A program made the translations under genes and the position numbers. A model generated the notes under the pieces. It was not told the DNA's origin and did not search any database. It saw only the letters and a list, made by a program, of their open reading frames with translations. DNA of 64,000 bases from Phytopseudomonas punonensis (GTDB lineage: Bacteria; Pseudomonadota; Gammaproteobacteria; Pseudomonadales; Pseudomonadaceae): assembly GCF_900142655.1 (NCBI RefSeq), contig NZ_FRBQ01000007.1:158855-222854 (forward strand), written 5' to 3'. The number at the start of each line of letters is the position of its first letter. The stretch's first letter is position 1. This document shows positions 1 through 7,811 of the stretch, piece after piece.

Positions 1-1
1 C

Positions 2-1165
2 ATCCCGGCGATCATCAGTGCCGCGGAGCTCACTGGTGCCACCGCCATCCACCCGGGCTACGGCTTCCTCGCGGAGAACGCCGACTTCGCCGAACAGGTG
101 GAAAACTCCGGGTTCGCCTTCATCGGCCCGAAAGCTGACACCATCCGCCTGATGGGCGACAAGGTGTCGGCCAAGGACGCCATGATCAAGGCCGGCGTAC
201 CGGTCGTTCCAGGCTCCGACGGCCCGCTGCCGGAAGATGAAGCAGAATCGCTGCGCATCGCTCGTGAAGTCGGCTACCCGGTGATCATCAAAGCCGCTGG
301 CGGCGGCGGTGGTCGCGGCATGCGCGTGGTCTGGAAAGAAGAAGACCTGATCAAGTCGGCACGCCTTACCCGCAGCGAAGCGGGCTCGGTGTTCGGCAAC
401 CCGATGGTCTACCTCGAGAAGTTCCTCGGCAATCCGCGTCACGTGGAAGTTCAGGTTCTGTCCGACGGACAGGGCAACGCCATCCACCTCTATGACCGTG
501 ACTGCTCGCTGCAGCGCCGTCACCAGAAGGTTCTGGAAGAAGCCCCGGCTCCGCAGATCGACGAGAAGGCCCGCGCCGAAGTGCTCAAGCGCTGCGTCGA
601 TGCCTGTATCGAAATCGGCTACCGCGGTGCCGGCACCTTCGAGTTCCTTTATGAAGACGGCCGTTTCTACTTCATCGAGATGAACACCCGCGTCCAGGTC
701 GAGCACCCGGTTACCGAAATGGTCACCGGCATCGACATCGTCAAGGAGATGCTCAGCATCGCCGCGGGCAACAAGCTGTCGTACAAGCAGGAAGACATCA
801 AGCTGCTGGGCCACGCCCTGGAGTGCCGTATCAACGCCGAAGACCCGGATAACTTCATGCCCTGCCCCGGCAAGGTGAAGCATTTCCACGCTCCGGGCGG
901 TTTTGGCGTACGTGTCGACTCGCACCTGTACAGCGGCTACTCGGTACCGCCGAACTACGACTCGCTGATCGGCAAGCTGATCACCTACGGTGTGACGCGC
1001 GACGAAGCCATGGCGCGCATGCGCAACGCACTGGACGAGATCGTCATCGACGGCATCAAGACCAACGTGCCGCTGCACCGTGATCTGGTCTGTGACAAAG
1101 GTTTCTGCGAGGGTGGGATCAACATCCACTACCTCGAAAAGAAACTGGGCATGGACAAGCACTAA
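2..1165 (+). CDS. accC: Biotin carboxylase subunit of acetyl-CoA carboxylase (5' partial)
   Basis: Biotin carboxylase carboxylates the biotin of AccB with ATP and bicarbonate, the first half-reaction of fatty-acid synthesis in the cytoplasm. The reading frame is open from base 2, so the gene begins upstream; 387 codons are present, against about 449 for the family, meaning roughly the first 60 residues are missing. Visible hallmarks are the ATP-grasp glycine-rich loop (AAGGGGGRGM), the EKFLGNPRHVEVQ strand, HLYDRDCSLQRRHQK, and the FIEMNTRVQVEHPVTE catalytic and metal-binding segment. A strong terminator follows directly, so the gene ends its operon; accB is expected just upstream by family habit but lies outside the window. 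Confidence 0.97.
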   Translation: MPAIISAAELTGATAIHPGYGFLAENADFAEQVENSGFAFIGPKADTIRLMGDKVSAKDAMIKAGVPVVPGSDGPLPEDEAESLRIAREVGYPVIIKAAGGGGGRGMRVVWKEEDLIKSARLTRSEAGSVFGNPMVYLEKFLGNPRHVEVQVLSDGQGNAIHLYDRDCSLQRRHQKVLEEAPAPQIDEKARAEVLKRCVDACIEIGYRGAGTFEFLYEDGRFYFIEMNTRVQVEHPVTEMVTGIDIVKEMLSIAAGNKLSYKQEDIKLLGHALECRINAEDPDNFMPCPGKVKHFHAPGGFGVRVDSHLYSGYSVPPNYDSLIGKLITYGVTRDEAMARMRNALDEIVIDGIKTNVPLHRDLVCDKGFCEGGINIHYLEKKLGMDKH

Positions 1166-1166
1166 G

Positions 1167-1196
1167 AAAAAGGGCCGCGCAAAGCGGCCCTTTTTT
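1167..1196 (+). terminator. Rho-independent terminator of accC
   Basis: The inverted repeat GGGCCGC (1172-1178) and GCGGCCC (1184-1190) with a five-base loop is flanked by an A-run and followed by six T residues (1191-1196). The symmetry of A and T runs means it could act on both strands. Confidence 0.93.
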
Positions 1197-1216
1197 CATC
1201 TATTCAGGTAGACAGG

Positions 1217-2077
1217 ATGTCTCTCAAGAGTCGCTGCCAGTCCGTCGCCAGCGCTTTCGGCGAAGCCTTCACCTGCCTCGCTCTCGCCTTTCGAAGCAGT
1301 CTCCAGCTCGGCGTCCTCACGCGCTCCTGCGGCTTGTGCTTTCTGGCATTCGCCCTGTGGACCTGGCTTTTCTACACCCAATTCGAGGTCATCGCTCAAG
1401 CGGCCGGCCTGCTGTCACTATTCATCGTCATGGGCGCGGCCATTCTCGGCTTCGTGCCCAGCATCGGCGGCGCAGGTGCCGCCAGCGTGAGCGGCATGGC
1501 ATCGATCGCTCCAGCGCTCGGGATACTGGTCGTGTATGCCGGCCTGCTGACGCTGCTGATGATCGGCACGCTCTACATCGGCCTGATCGTGCTGAGTATT
1601 CGCCTGGCGCTGCGCTGGGTGCTGATGGGCAGCCTGCGCGAGCGAGCCTTGCGCCACTATCCGCCACTGGCACAGCGCCAAGCCCAACCGGCACAACGCT
1701 TGACCGGGGCACGCTATCACCTCGGGCCCTGGCTGGGTTTGAGCATCGGCTCCCTGCTGTGCCTGCTGATACCACTGCTCAATGGCGTGCTGCTGCTCCT
1801 GTTGCTGGCCTACCTGAATGTGCGTTTTCTGGTACCTGCTGCGCTGTCGGGCCTGGCCAACGGCAGCGAACAGCTGCAGGCGGTTCATCAACAGCGTGGT
1901 GCCATGACCGCGTTCGGCCTGCTGATCCTGCTCATCGCGCCGATTCCGCTCATCAACCTGCTGCTGCCCGCGTTGCTCGGCGCTGGCTCCTGCCATCTCG
2001 CCTACCGCGGCTTGCAGCGTGCCGGGCTCGCGGCTGGCGTGGCCGAGGCACCTCAAGTAAGCTTGCCGCCGCCATAA
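1217..2077 (+). CDS. Polytopic membrane protein, EI24/CysZ-like
   Basis: This is a 286-residue integral membrane protein with about six hydrophobic segments (roughly residues 30-55, 62-85, 95-130, 170-205 and 230-265), separated by a basic cytoplasmic stretch around 135-165 (SLRERALRHYPPLAQR). The hydrophobic pattern, and the C-terminal segment of small residues ending in a YRGL-like motif, resemble the EI24/CysZ family, but no diagnostic catalytic residue is visible, so the function is not assigned. It lies between the accC terminator and prmA, 31 bp before the prmA start, and may be co-transcribed with prmA. In P. aeruginosa accC and prmA are, as I recall, adjacent, so this gene would be an insertion specific to this lineage. 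Confidence 0.6.
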   Translation: MSLKSRCQSVASAFGEAFTCLALAFRSSLQLGVLTRSCGLCFLAFALWTWLFYTQFEVIAQAAGLLSLFIVMGAAILGFVPSIGGAGAASVSGMASIAPALGILVVYAGLLTLLMIGTLYIGLIVLSIRLALRWVLMGSLRERALRHYPPLAQRQAQPAQRLTGARYHLGPWLGLSIGSLLCLLIPLLNGVLLLLLLAYLNVRFLVPAALSGLANGSEQLQAVHQQRGAMTAFGLLILLIAPIPLINLLLPALLGAGSCHLAYRGLQRAGLAAGVAEAPQVSLPPP

Positions 2078-2108
2078 AGGTTCAATGTCACGTCTTCGAG
2101 GTTTCCCG

Positions 2109-2987
2109 ATGCCCTGGTTACAAGTTCGTCTCGCCATCACCCCAGAGCAGGCGGAAACCTACGAAGACGCCCTGCTGGAAGTCGGCGCGGTTTCCGTGAC
2201 CTTCATGGACGCCGAAGACCAGCCGATCTTCGAGCCCGATCTGGGTACCACGCCGCTGTGGAGCCACACCCACCTGCTGGCGCTGTTCGAAGCCGATACC
2301 GACGCTGACGCTTTGGTCGCACACCTGCGACTGCTGACCGGCGGCGACTTGCCGGAACACCATATCGAGCGCATCGAAGATCAGGATTGGGAACGCAGCT
2401 GGATGGACGGCTTCGCGCCGATGCGTTTCGGCCAGCGCCTGTGGATCGTGCCGAGCTGGCACGAAGCGCCGGAGCCGGATGCCGTCAACCTGCTGCTCGA
2501 CCCGGGCCTGGCATTCGGCACCGGCACTCACCCGACCACCTCGCTGTGCCTGCAGTGGCTCGACGGCCAGGCGCTGGAAGGCTGCAGCGTGCTCGACTTT
2601 GGCTGCGGCTCGGGAATTCTGGCCATTGCCGCGCTGCTGCTCGGCGCGCCGAGGGCGGTAGGGACCGACATCGACCCGCAGGCCCTGGAAGCCTCGCGCG
2701 ACAATGCGCAGCGCAACGGCATCGCCGATGAACGCTTCCCGGTTTACCTGCCAGCCGACCTGCCTCAGGAGCCAGCTGACGTGGTAGTCGCCAACATTCT
2801 CGCCGGCCCGCTGGTCAGCCTGGCGCCGCAGATCACCCGCCTGGTGAAGAGCGGCGGCCGCCTGGCGCTATCGGGAATTCTCGCCGAGCAGGCCGAGGAA
2901 GTTCGCGCTGCCTACGAGGCCGACTTCGACCTCGACCCGACTGCGACCCAGGATGGCTGGGTGCGCATCAGCGGTGTTCGTCGCTAA
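2109..2987 (+). CDS. prmA: Ribosomal protein L11 methyltransferase
   Basis: PrmA trimethylates lysines and the N-terminus of ribosomal protein L11 using S-adenosylmethionine. The ATG at 2109 gives MPWLQVRL, the usual PrmA N-terminus, and 292 residues, matching the family (about 293); an upstream in-frame ATG at 2085 adds eight residues without a better ribosome site. The N-terminal substrate-recognition domain (about 1-100) is followed by the family motif LDPGLAFGTGTHPTTSLCLQWL, and SAM-binding motif I, VLDFGCGSGILAIAA, then VVANILAGPL corresponding to the NxLxxPL-type catalytic loop. Soluble cytoplasmic enzyme. It is non-essential in E. coli. Confidence 0.96.
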   Translation: MPWLQVRLAITPEQAETYEDALLEVGAVSVTFMDAEDQPIFEPDLGTTPLWSHTHLLALFEADTDADALVAHLRLLTGGDLPEHHIERIEDQDWERSWMDGFAPMRFGQRLWIVPSWHEAPEPDAVNLLLDPGLAFGTGTHPTTSLCLQWLDGQALEGCSVLDFGCGSGILAIAALLLGAPRAVGTDIDPQALEASRDNAQRNGIADERFPVYLPADLPQEPADVVVANILAGPLVSLAPQITRLVKSGGRLALSGILAEQAEEVRAAYEADFDLDPTATQDGWVRISGVRR

Positions 2988-2999
2988 CAGCTCGCCAAA

Positions 3000-3023
3000 A
3001 AGCAGCTGCATCGCCAGCTGCTT
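3000..3023 (+). terminator. Hairpin after prmA, possible weak terminator
   Basis: AAGCAGCTG (3000-3008) pairs with CAGCTGCTT (3015-3023) across a six-base loop, 12 bases after the prmA stop. There is no T-run behind it, so it may be Rho-assisted or only an mRNA 3' end stabiliser. Confidence 0.45.
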
Positions 3024-3146
3024 CCTGTAGCAGCGAGCAGCAAAGCCGACGCCCGCATTGCAGGCACGGCACTTAATGCAGCTTTTGCAATCTGTTGGGT
3101 TAGACTATCGCCCCGTTTTTGCCGCCCAACGGCCGCCGGACTCCGC

Positions 3147-4526
3147 ATGACCGAAAGCTTCGTCACCCAGTGCCCGAACTGCAGCACCAGTTTCCGTGTG
3201 AACCTGGCACAGCTCGCTGTCGCCCAGGGTTCGGTGCGCTGCGGCGCCTGCCTGCAGGTGTTCAACGCAGCTCGCCAGTTACGCGAGCAGGGCCATCACA
3301 TTCCGGACATGCGCGCGGCCGCTCCTGCAGCCCCCAAGCCACCTGCACCTGCACCTGCACCTGCACCTGCACCTGCACCTGCACCGAGCTTTGCAGCGGT
3401 TCCTCCAGCGCCCGCCAAGCCGCTCGGCAAGCCTAATGACGGCACGCTGTGGATTCATGACGACCTGGATCTCGATGATCTGGACCTCGACGAAGAACTG
3501 GCCAAGCTCGAAGCTCAGGAACAGCAGCTGTCTCGTCAGTTCCTCGAACTCGACCTGCCGACACGGCAGACGCCGCGCTTCGACGAACTGGCCGATGATG
3601 ACGAGCCCGCCGAGGACGAACGCTGGGCCGAGGCCCTGCTGCGCGACGACCCGCCGGTCAGCAAACTGGAGCTTGAGCCACTCGCCGAGCGCCAGGCACC
3701 CACTATCGATTTCGGCAAACCGCCAACCAGCACCCAGCCGCCGGAACAGGTGCCGCCGCTGCCCAAGACGCCTGGCCTGCGTGATGTGCTCGCGCCCACG
3801 AAGCCAGTCATCGCAAGCCGTGAAGACGACGAGCCTCCATTCAGCCTGAACGCCCAGCGCGATGACGAGCCTGAACCCGATCCGGTTATTGACGCACACG
3901 AAGACGACGAGCCAGAAACACCGCCAGCCGCACCCTCAAAAGCACAGAAAATCCGCTCCCGCGCCGAACCTAGCCTGCGCGAAGAGCCACTTTTCGAGCT
4001 AGAAGAAGAACCGCTGCAGCTCGACTGGCGCCCACCGCGCAAACCCTGGGGCCGCTGGATTGGCTGGGGCCTGCTCAACCTGCTGGCCGCCACCGCGCTG
4101 GCTGGGCAATACGTGATCTATCACTACGCCGAACTGGCCCGCCAGGATCAGTACCGCCCCTGGCTCGAGCAGATCTGCCCGACGCTCGGTTGCAGCCTGC
4201 CGTCCAAGGTCGATATCGATCAGATCAAGAGCAGCAACCTGGTGGTGCGCAGCCACCCCGAATTCAGCGGCGCACTGGTGGTGGACGCGATCCTCTACAA
4301 TCGCGCACCGTTCTCGCAGCCATTTCCCCTGCTGGAGATGCGTTTCGCCGATATCAACGGCCAGCTGATCGCCAGCCGCCGCTTCAAACCCAGCGAATAC
4401 CTGGCCGGTGAACTGGCAGGCCAGGCGGAAATGCCGCCGCAAACGCCGATCCACATTGCGCTGGATATCCTCGACCCAGGCGCCCGCGCGGTGAACTACA
4501 GCCTCAACTTTCACTCGCCGGAGTGA
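3147..4526 (+). CDS. Zinc-ribbon (MJ0042-type) and DUF3426 membrane protein
   Basis: The 459-residue protein starts with an MJ0042-type zinc ribbon: CPNC at about residues 8-11 and CGAC at about 32-35. It continues with a proline-alanine linker encoded by a hexanucleotide repeat (about 65-80), then a long acidic, low-complexity region (about 95-290), a single transmembrane helix near residues 300-320 (WIGWGLLNLLAATALAGQYVIY), and a C-terminal DUF3426 domain of about 130 residues with a paired-cysteine motif (CPTLGCSLP). The topology is thus a cytoplasmic zinc ribbon on a disordered stalk with a periplasmic globular domain. It is the conserved upstream neighbour of dusB-fis in Pseudomonas, but its function is unknown. 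Start chosen at ATG 3147, which leaves the zinc ribbon intact. Confidence 0.85.
   Translation: MTESFVTQCPNCSTSFRVNLAQLAVAQGSVRCGACLQVFNAARQLREQGHHIPDMRAAAPAAPKPPAPAPAPAPAPAPAPSFAAVPPAPAKPLGKPNDGTLWIHDDLDLDDLDLDEELAKLEAQEQQLSRQFLELDLPTRQTPRFDELADDDEPAEDERWAEALLRDDPPVSKLELEPLAERQAPTIDFGKPPTSTQPPEQVPPLPKTPGLRDVLAPTKPVIASREDDEPPFSLNAQRDDEPEPDPVIDAHEDDEPETPPAAPSKAQKIRSRAEPSLREEPLFELEEEPLQLDWRPPRKPWGRWIGWGLLNLLAATALAGQYVIYHYAELARQDQYRPWLEQICPTLGCSLPSKVDIDQIKSSNLVVRSHPEFSGALVVDAILYNRAPFSQPFPLLEMRFADINGQLIASRRFKPSEYLAGELAGQAEMPPQTPIHIALDILDPGARAVNYSLNFHSPE
3340..3381 (+). repeat. CACCTG hexanucleotide tandem array
   Basis: Seven perfect copies of CACCTG occur in tandem (42 bp) inside the DUF3426 gene and encode alternating proline and alanine. 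Because the unit is two codons, slippage would change linker length without breaking the frame. Confidence 0.95.
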
Positions 4527-4576
4527 AGCCGGGTAGCTGATAAACGGCATATCCCCCCTAAGCCGTCTGCAATGCA

Positions 4577-4598
4577 CCCGGTCGCCGATGCGACCGGG
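4577..4598 (+). terminator. GC-rich hairpin after the DUF3426 gene
   Basis: CCCGGTCGC (4577-4585) and GCGACCGGG (4590-4598) form a perfect nine-base stem with a four-base loop, about 50 bp after the stop codon. No T-run follows, so termination activity is uncertain. It separates the DUF3426 gene from the dusB-fis promoter region. Confidence 0.5.
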
Positions 4599-4660
4599 CA
4601 GCGCACCCCAACTGTTCAGATTTTGTTCAAAACCACCTTTATCCGGTCATTCAGAGCGGG

Positions 4661-4676
4661 TATGATCTCCCCCCTT
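4661..4676 (+). promoter_or_regulatory. Probable dusB-fis promoter -10 with C-rich discriminator
   Basis: TATGAT at 4661-4666 is followed at once by a C-rich stretch (CTCCCCCC). A GC-rich discriminator after the -10 is typical of growth-rate and stringently controlled promoters, as for fis in E. coli. No good -35 hexamer is visible at 17 bp, so the assignment is tentative. Confidence 0.45.
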
Positions 4677-4727
4677 TCGCACCCTCCTACTGGTCTCAAC
4701 AGCACGTCTCTTGAGCAGGGAAGCCCT

Positions 4728-5726
4728 ATGTCGGCGCTAAGCATCGGCCCCTATACATTGCCCAATCGACTGATCCTGGCCCCCATGGCCGGCGTCACCG
4801 ATCAGCCATTCCGGCAGCTCTGTCGGCGCCTCGGCGCCGGCATGGTTGTGTCGGAGATGGTCACCAGCGATGTACGCCTGTGGAATACGCGCAAGTCGAG
4901 CCTGCGGATGATTCACGCTGGTGATCCGGAGCCACGTTCGGTGCAGATCGCCGGTGGCGATCCGCAGATGCTCGCCGAGGCAGCCCGCGCCAATGTGCAG
5001 CTGGGCGCCCAGATCATCGACATCAACATGGGTTGCCCGGCCAAGAAGGTCTGCAACAAGGCAGCAGGTTCCGCCCTGCTCAAGGATCAGCCGCTGGTGC
5101 AGGCGATTCTCGAGGCGGTAGTCGCTGCGGTCGATGTGCCGGTCACGCTGAAGATTCGCACCGGCTGGGACCGGCAGAACAAGAATGGCGTCGAAGTCGC
5201 GCGGATCGCCGAGCAGTGCGGCATCGTCGCCCTGGCCGTGCATGGCCGTACCCGCGCCGATCTGTACACCGGCGAAGCCGAGTACGACACCATCGCCGCG
5301 ATCAAGCAGGCCGTATCGATTCCGGTACTGGCCAATGGCGACATCGACTCACCGGCAAAGGCCGCCCATGTGTTGGCCGCTACCGGCGCCGATGGCCTGC
5401 TGATCGGCCGGGCGGCCCAGGGCCGCCCGTGGATTTTCAGAGAAATAGAGCATTACCTGCGCACCGGAGCACATTGCCCGGCCCCTGCGCTGGCCGAGAT
5501 TGAACGCATTCTGCTCGAGCACCTCGCTGCCCTGCACGCCTTCTATGGCGATGTGATGGGCGTGCGTATCGCTCGCAAGCATGTGGGCTGGTACCTCGCG
5601 ACGCTGCCCGGCGCCCGCGAATTCCGTGCCCAGTTCAATCGTCTGGACAGTCAGGAGGCGCAATGTGCGAGCGTTCGCCAGTTCTTCGGTGAGCGCTACA
5701 ACGACGAAAAAGAGGCTGCCGCATGA
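4728..5726 (+). CDS. dusB: tRNA-dihydrouridine synthase B
   Basis: DusB reduces specific uridines in the tRNA D-loop to dihydrouridine using FMN and NADPH. The ATG at 4728 gives MSALSIGPYTLPNRLILAPMAG, the standard N-terminus, and 332 residues as in the family; an open frame extends upstream to 4572 but runs through the promoter region and lacks conservation. Motifs visible are APMAGVTDQPFR (FMN site), the catalytic-cysteine region DINMGCPAKKVCNKAAGSALL, KIRTGWD, HGRTRADLYTG and the phosphate-binding IGRAAQGRPWIF. The stop overlaps the fis start by four bases (ATGA), so the two genes are translationally coupled, as in most gamma-proteobacteria. Confidence 0.97.
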   Translation: MSALSIGPYTLPNRLILAPMAGVTDQPFRQLCRRLGAGMVVSEMVTSDVRLWNTRKSSLRMIHAGDPEPRSVQIAGGDPQMLAEAARANVQLGAQIIDINMGCPAKKVCNKAAGSALLKDQPLVQAILEAVVAAVDVPVTLKIRTGWDRQNKNGVEVARIAEQCGIVALAVHGRTRADLYTGEAEYDTIAAIKQAVSIPVLANGDIDSPAKAAHVLAATGADGLLIGRAAQGRPWIFREIEHYLRTGAHCPAPALAEIERILLEHLAALHAFYGDVMGVRIARKHVGWYLATLPGAREFRAQFNRLDSQEAQCASVRQFFGERYNDEKEAAA

Positions 5727-6043
5727 CAATGTTGACCGAGACTTTTGGAAGTGGGATTACACCCGTGAGCGACAACGCCAGTTTGAAACAGCACCTCAAT
5801 ACCCCGAGCGAAGAAGGCCAGACCCTGCGCGGCAGCGTCGAGAAAGCCCTGCACAACTACTTCGCTCACCTTGAGGGAGCGGACGTCACCGACGTCTACA
5901 ACCTGGTGCTCACCGAGGTGGAAGCCCCACTGCTGGAGACCGTCATGAATTACGTGAAGGGCAACCAGACCAAAGCCTCCGAACTGCTGGGCCTGAACCG
6001 CGGTACCCTGCGCAAAAAACTCAAGCAGTACGATCTGCTGTAA
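5723..6043 (+). CDS. fis: Fis nucleoid-associated DNA-binding protein
   Basis: Fis is a small dimeric DNA-bending protein that tunes rRNA promoters, recombination and chromosome structure. The 106-residue product ends in the characteristic helix-turn-helix QTKASELLGLNRGTLRKKLKQ at about residues 80-102, preceded by the dimerisation helices. It overlaps the dusB stop by four bases and is followed by a strong terminator, so dusB-fis is a complete two-gene operon. Confidence 0.97.
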   Translation: MTMLTETFGSGITPVSDNASLKQHLNTPSEEGQTLRGSVEKALHNYFAHLEGADVTDVYNLVLTEVEAPLLETVMNYVKGNQTKASELLGLNRGTLRKKLKQYDLL

Positions 6044-6063
6044 ATCACCGAAATCCTGAAGAA

Positions 6064-6090
6064 GGGCGGCTCTGATGAGCCGCCCTTTTT
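6064..6090 (+). terminator. Rho-independent terminator of dusB-fis
   Basis: GGGCGGCTC (6064-6072) and GAGCCGCCC (6077-6085) form a nine-base perfect stem with a TGAT loop, followed by five T residues. It lies 20 bp after the fis stop and 29 bp before purH, so purH needs its own promoter or readthrough. Confidence 0.94.
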
Positions 6091-6118
6091 ACTGATTCCC
6101 CTGCTGATGGATCCTGTA

Positions 6119-7723
6119 ATGACCGACCAGACCACCCGCCTCCCCGTCCGCCGTGCGCTGATCAGCGTTTCCGACAAGACCGGCATCCTCGAATTCGCCC
6201 GCGAGCTCGTCGCCCTCAACGTGGAAATTCTCTCCACTGGCGGCACCTACAAGCTGCTCAAGGACAACGGCGTGGCAGCAGTGGAAGTGGCCGACTACAC
6301 CGGCTTCCCGGAAATGATGGATGGCCGGGTGAAGACCCTGCACCCGAAAATCCACGGTGGCATCCTTGGCCGTCGCGCCCTCGACGGCGCGGTGATGGAC
6401 GAGCACGGCATCAAGCCGATCGACCTGGTGGCCGTCAACCTGTACCCCTTCGCCGCCACCGTTGCCAAGCCGGGCTGCGACCTGGCTGACGCCATCGAGA
6501 ACATCGATATCGGTGGGCCGACCATGGTGCGTTCGGCTGCGAAGAACCACAAAGATGTGGCCATCGTAGTCAATGCCGGCGACTACAAAGCCGTCATCGA
6601 CTCCCTGAAAATCGGTGGCCTGTGCTATGCCCAGCGCTTCGACCTGGCCCTCAAGGCCTTCGAGCACACCGCCTCCTACGACGGCATGATCGCCAACTAC
6701 CTGGGCACCATCGACCAGGGCCGCGACACCCTGTCCACCGAAGAGCGCAGCCTGTTCCCGCGCACCTTCACCACGCAGTTCATCAAGGCGCAAGACATGC
6801 GCTACGGCGAAAACCCGCACCAGCAAGCGGCGTTCTACGTCGAGCATGCCGACGAAGCCTGCGTGGCCACCGCCGTGCAGTTGCAGGGCAAGGAACTGTC
6901 GTTCAACAACGTAGCCGACACCGACGCCGCGCTGGAATGCGTGAAGAGCTTCGTCAAGCCGGCCTGCGTGATCGTCAAGCACGCCAACCCGTGCGGCGTT
7001 GCCGTGGTGCCGGACGACGAAGGTGGCATCCGCAAGGCCTACGATCTGGCCTACGCCACCGATACCGAATCGGCGTTCGGCGGCATCATCGCCTTCAACC
7101 GCGAGCTGGACGCTGAAACCGCCAAGGCCATCGTCGAGCGTCAGTTCGTCGAAGTGATCATCGCGCCGAAAATCAGCGCCGCCGCCCGTGAAGTGGTCGC
7201 TGCCAAAGCCAACGTGCGCCTGCTCGAGTGCGGCGAGTGGCCAGCTACCCGTGCGCCGGGCTGGGACTACAAGCGCGTCAACGGCGGCCTGCTGGTACAG
7301 AGCCGCGATATCGGCATGATCAGCGCCGATGACCTGAAGATCGTCACCCAGCGCGCGCCAAGCGAGCAGGAAATCCATGACCTGATCTTCGCCTGGAAAG
7401 TAGCCAAGTTCGTCAAATCCAACGCCATCGTTTACGCCAAGAACCGCCAGACCATCGGTGTCGGCGCTGGCCAGATGAGCCGCGTCAACTCCGCGCGCAT
7501 CGCCGGCATCAAGGCCGAGCACGCAGGCCTACCGGTACCGGGCGCGGTAATGGCCTCGGATGCCTTTTTCCCGTTCCGCGACGGCATCGACAACGCCGCC
7601 AAGGCCGGCATCACCGCGGTGATCCAGCCCGGCGGCTCGATGCGCGACAACGAGGTGATCGCCGCTGCCGACGAAGCCGGTATTGCCATGGTCTTCACCG
7701 GAATGCGCCATTTCAGGCACTAA
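6119..7723 (+). CDS. purH: Bifunctional AICAR transformylase / IMP cyclohydrolase
   Basis: PurH performs the last two steps of de novo IMP synthesis: formyl transfer from 10-formyl-THF to AICAR, then ring closure. ATG 6119 (MTDQTTRLPVRRALISVSDKTG) is preferred over the in-frame ATG at 6107 because it matches the typical N-terminus and gives 534 residues, the usual size. The N-terminal MGS-like cyclohydrolase domain (about 1-200) contains LISVSDKTGI and RVKTLHPKIHGGIL; the C-terminal transformylase domain carries the KHANPCG motif and MRYGENPHQQAAFY. It is followed by purD, separated by 88 bp holding a hairpin repeat; the pair is conserved as purH-purD. Confidence 0.97.
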   Translation: MTDQTTRLPVRRALISVSDKTGILEFARELVALNVEILSTGGTYKLLKDNGVAAVEVADYTGFPEMMDGRVKTLHPKIHGGILGRRALDGAVMDEHGIKPIDLVAVNLYPFAATVAKPGCDLADAIENIDIGGPTMVRSAAKNHKDVAIVVNAGDYKAVIDSLKIGGLCYAQRFDLALKAFEHTASYDGMIANYLGTIDQGRDTLSTEERSLFPRTFTTQFIKAQDMRYGENPHQQAAFYVEHADEACVATAVQLQGKELSFNNVADTDAALECVKSFVKPACVIVKHANPCGVAVVPDDEGGIRKAYDLAYATDTESAFGGIIAFNRELDAETAKAIVERQFVEVIIAPKISAAAREVVAAKANVRLLECGEWPATRAPGWDYKRVNGGLLVQSRDIGMISADDLKIVTQRAPSEQEIHDLIFAWKVAKFVKSNAIVYAKNRQTIGVGAGQMSRVNSARIAGIKAEHAGLPVPGAVMASDAFFPFRDGIDNAAKAGITAVIQPGGSMRDNEVIAAADEAGIAMVFTGMRHFRH

Positions 7724-7748
7724 AACCGACCGCACTCGGACTTTGTAG

Positions 7749-7774
7749 GGTGGATAACGCTTCGCTTATCCACC
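7749..7774. repeat. Intergenic palindromic repeat between purH and purD
   Basis: GGTGGATAA (7749-7757) and TTATCCACC (7766-7774) flank the loop CGCTTCGC. I recognise this GTAGGGTGGATAAC-type unit as a dispersed intergenic element in several Pseudomonas genomes; recognition is from memory. Here it lies in the purH-purD gap, where it could form an mRNA hairpin. Confidence 0.7.
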
Positions 7775-7811
7775 GAAAGGGCACTCGGCCCGCCTCCACT
7801 AGGAGAGAGAC

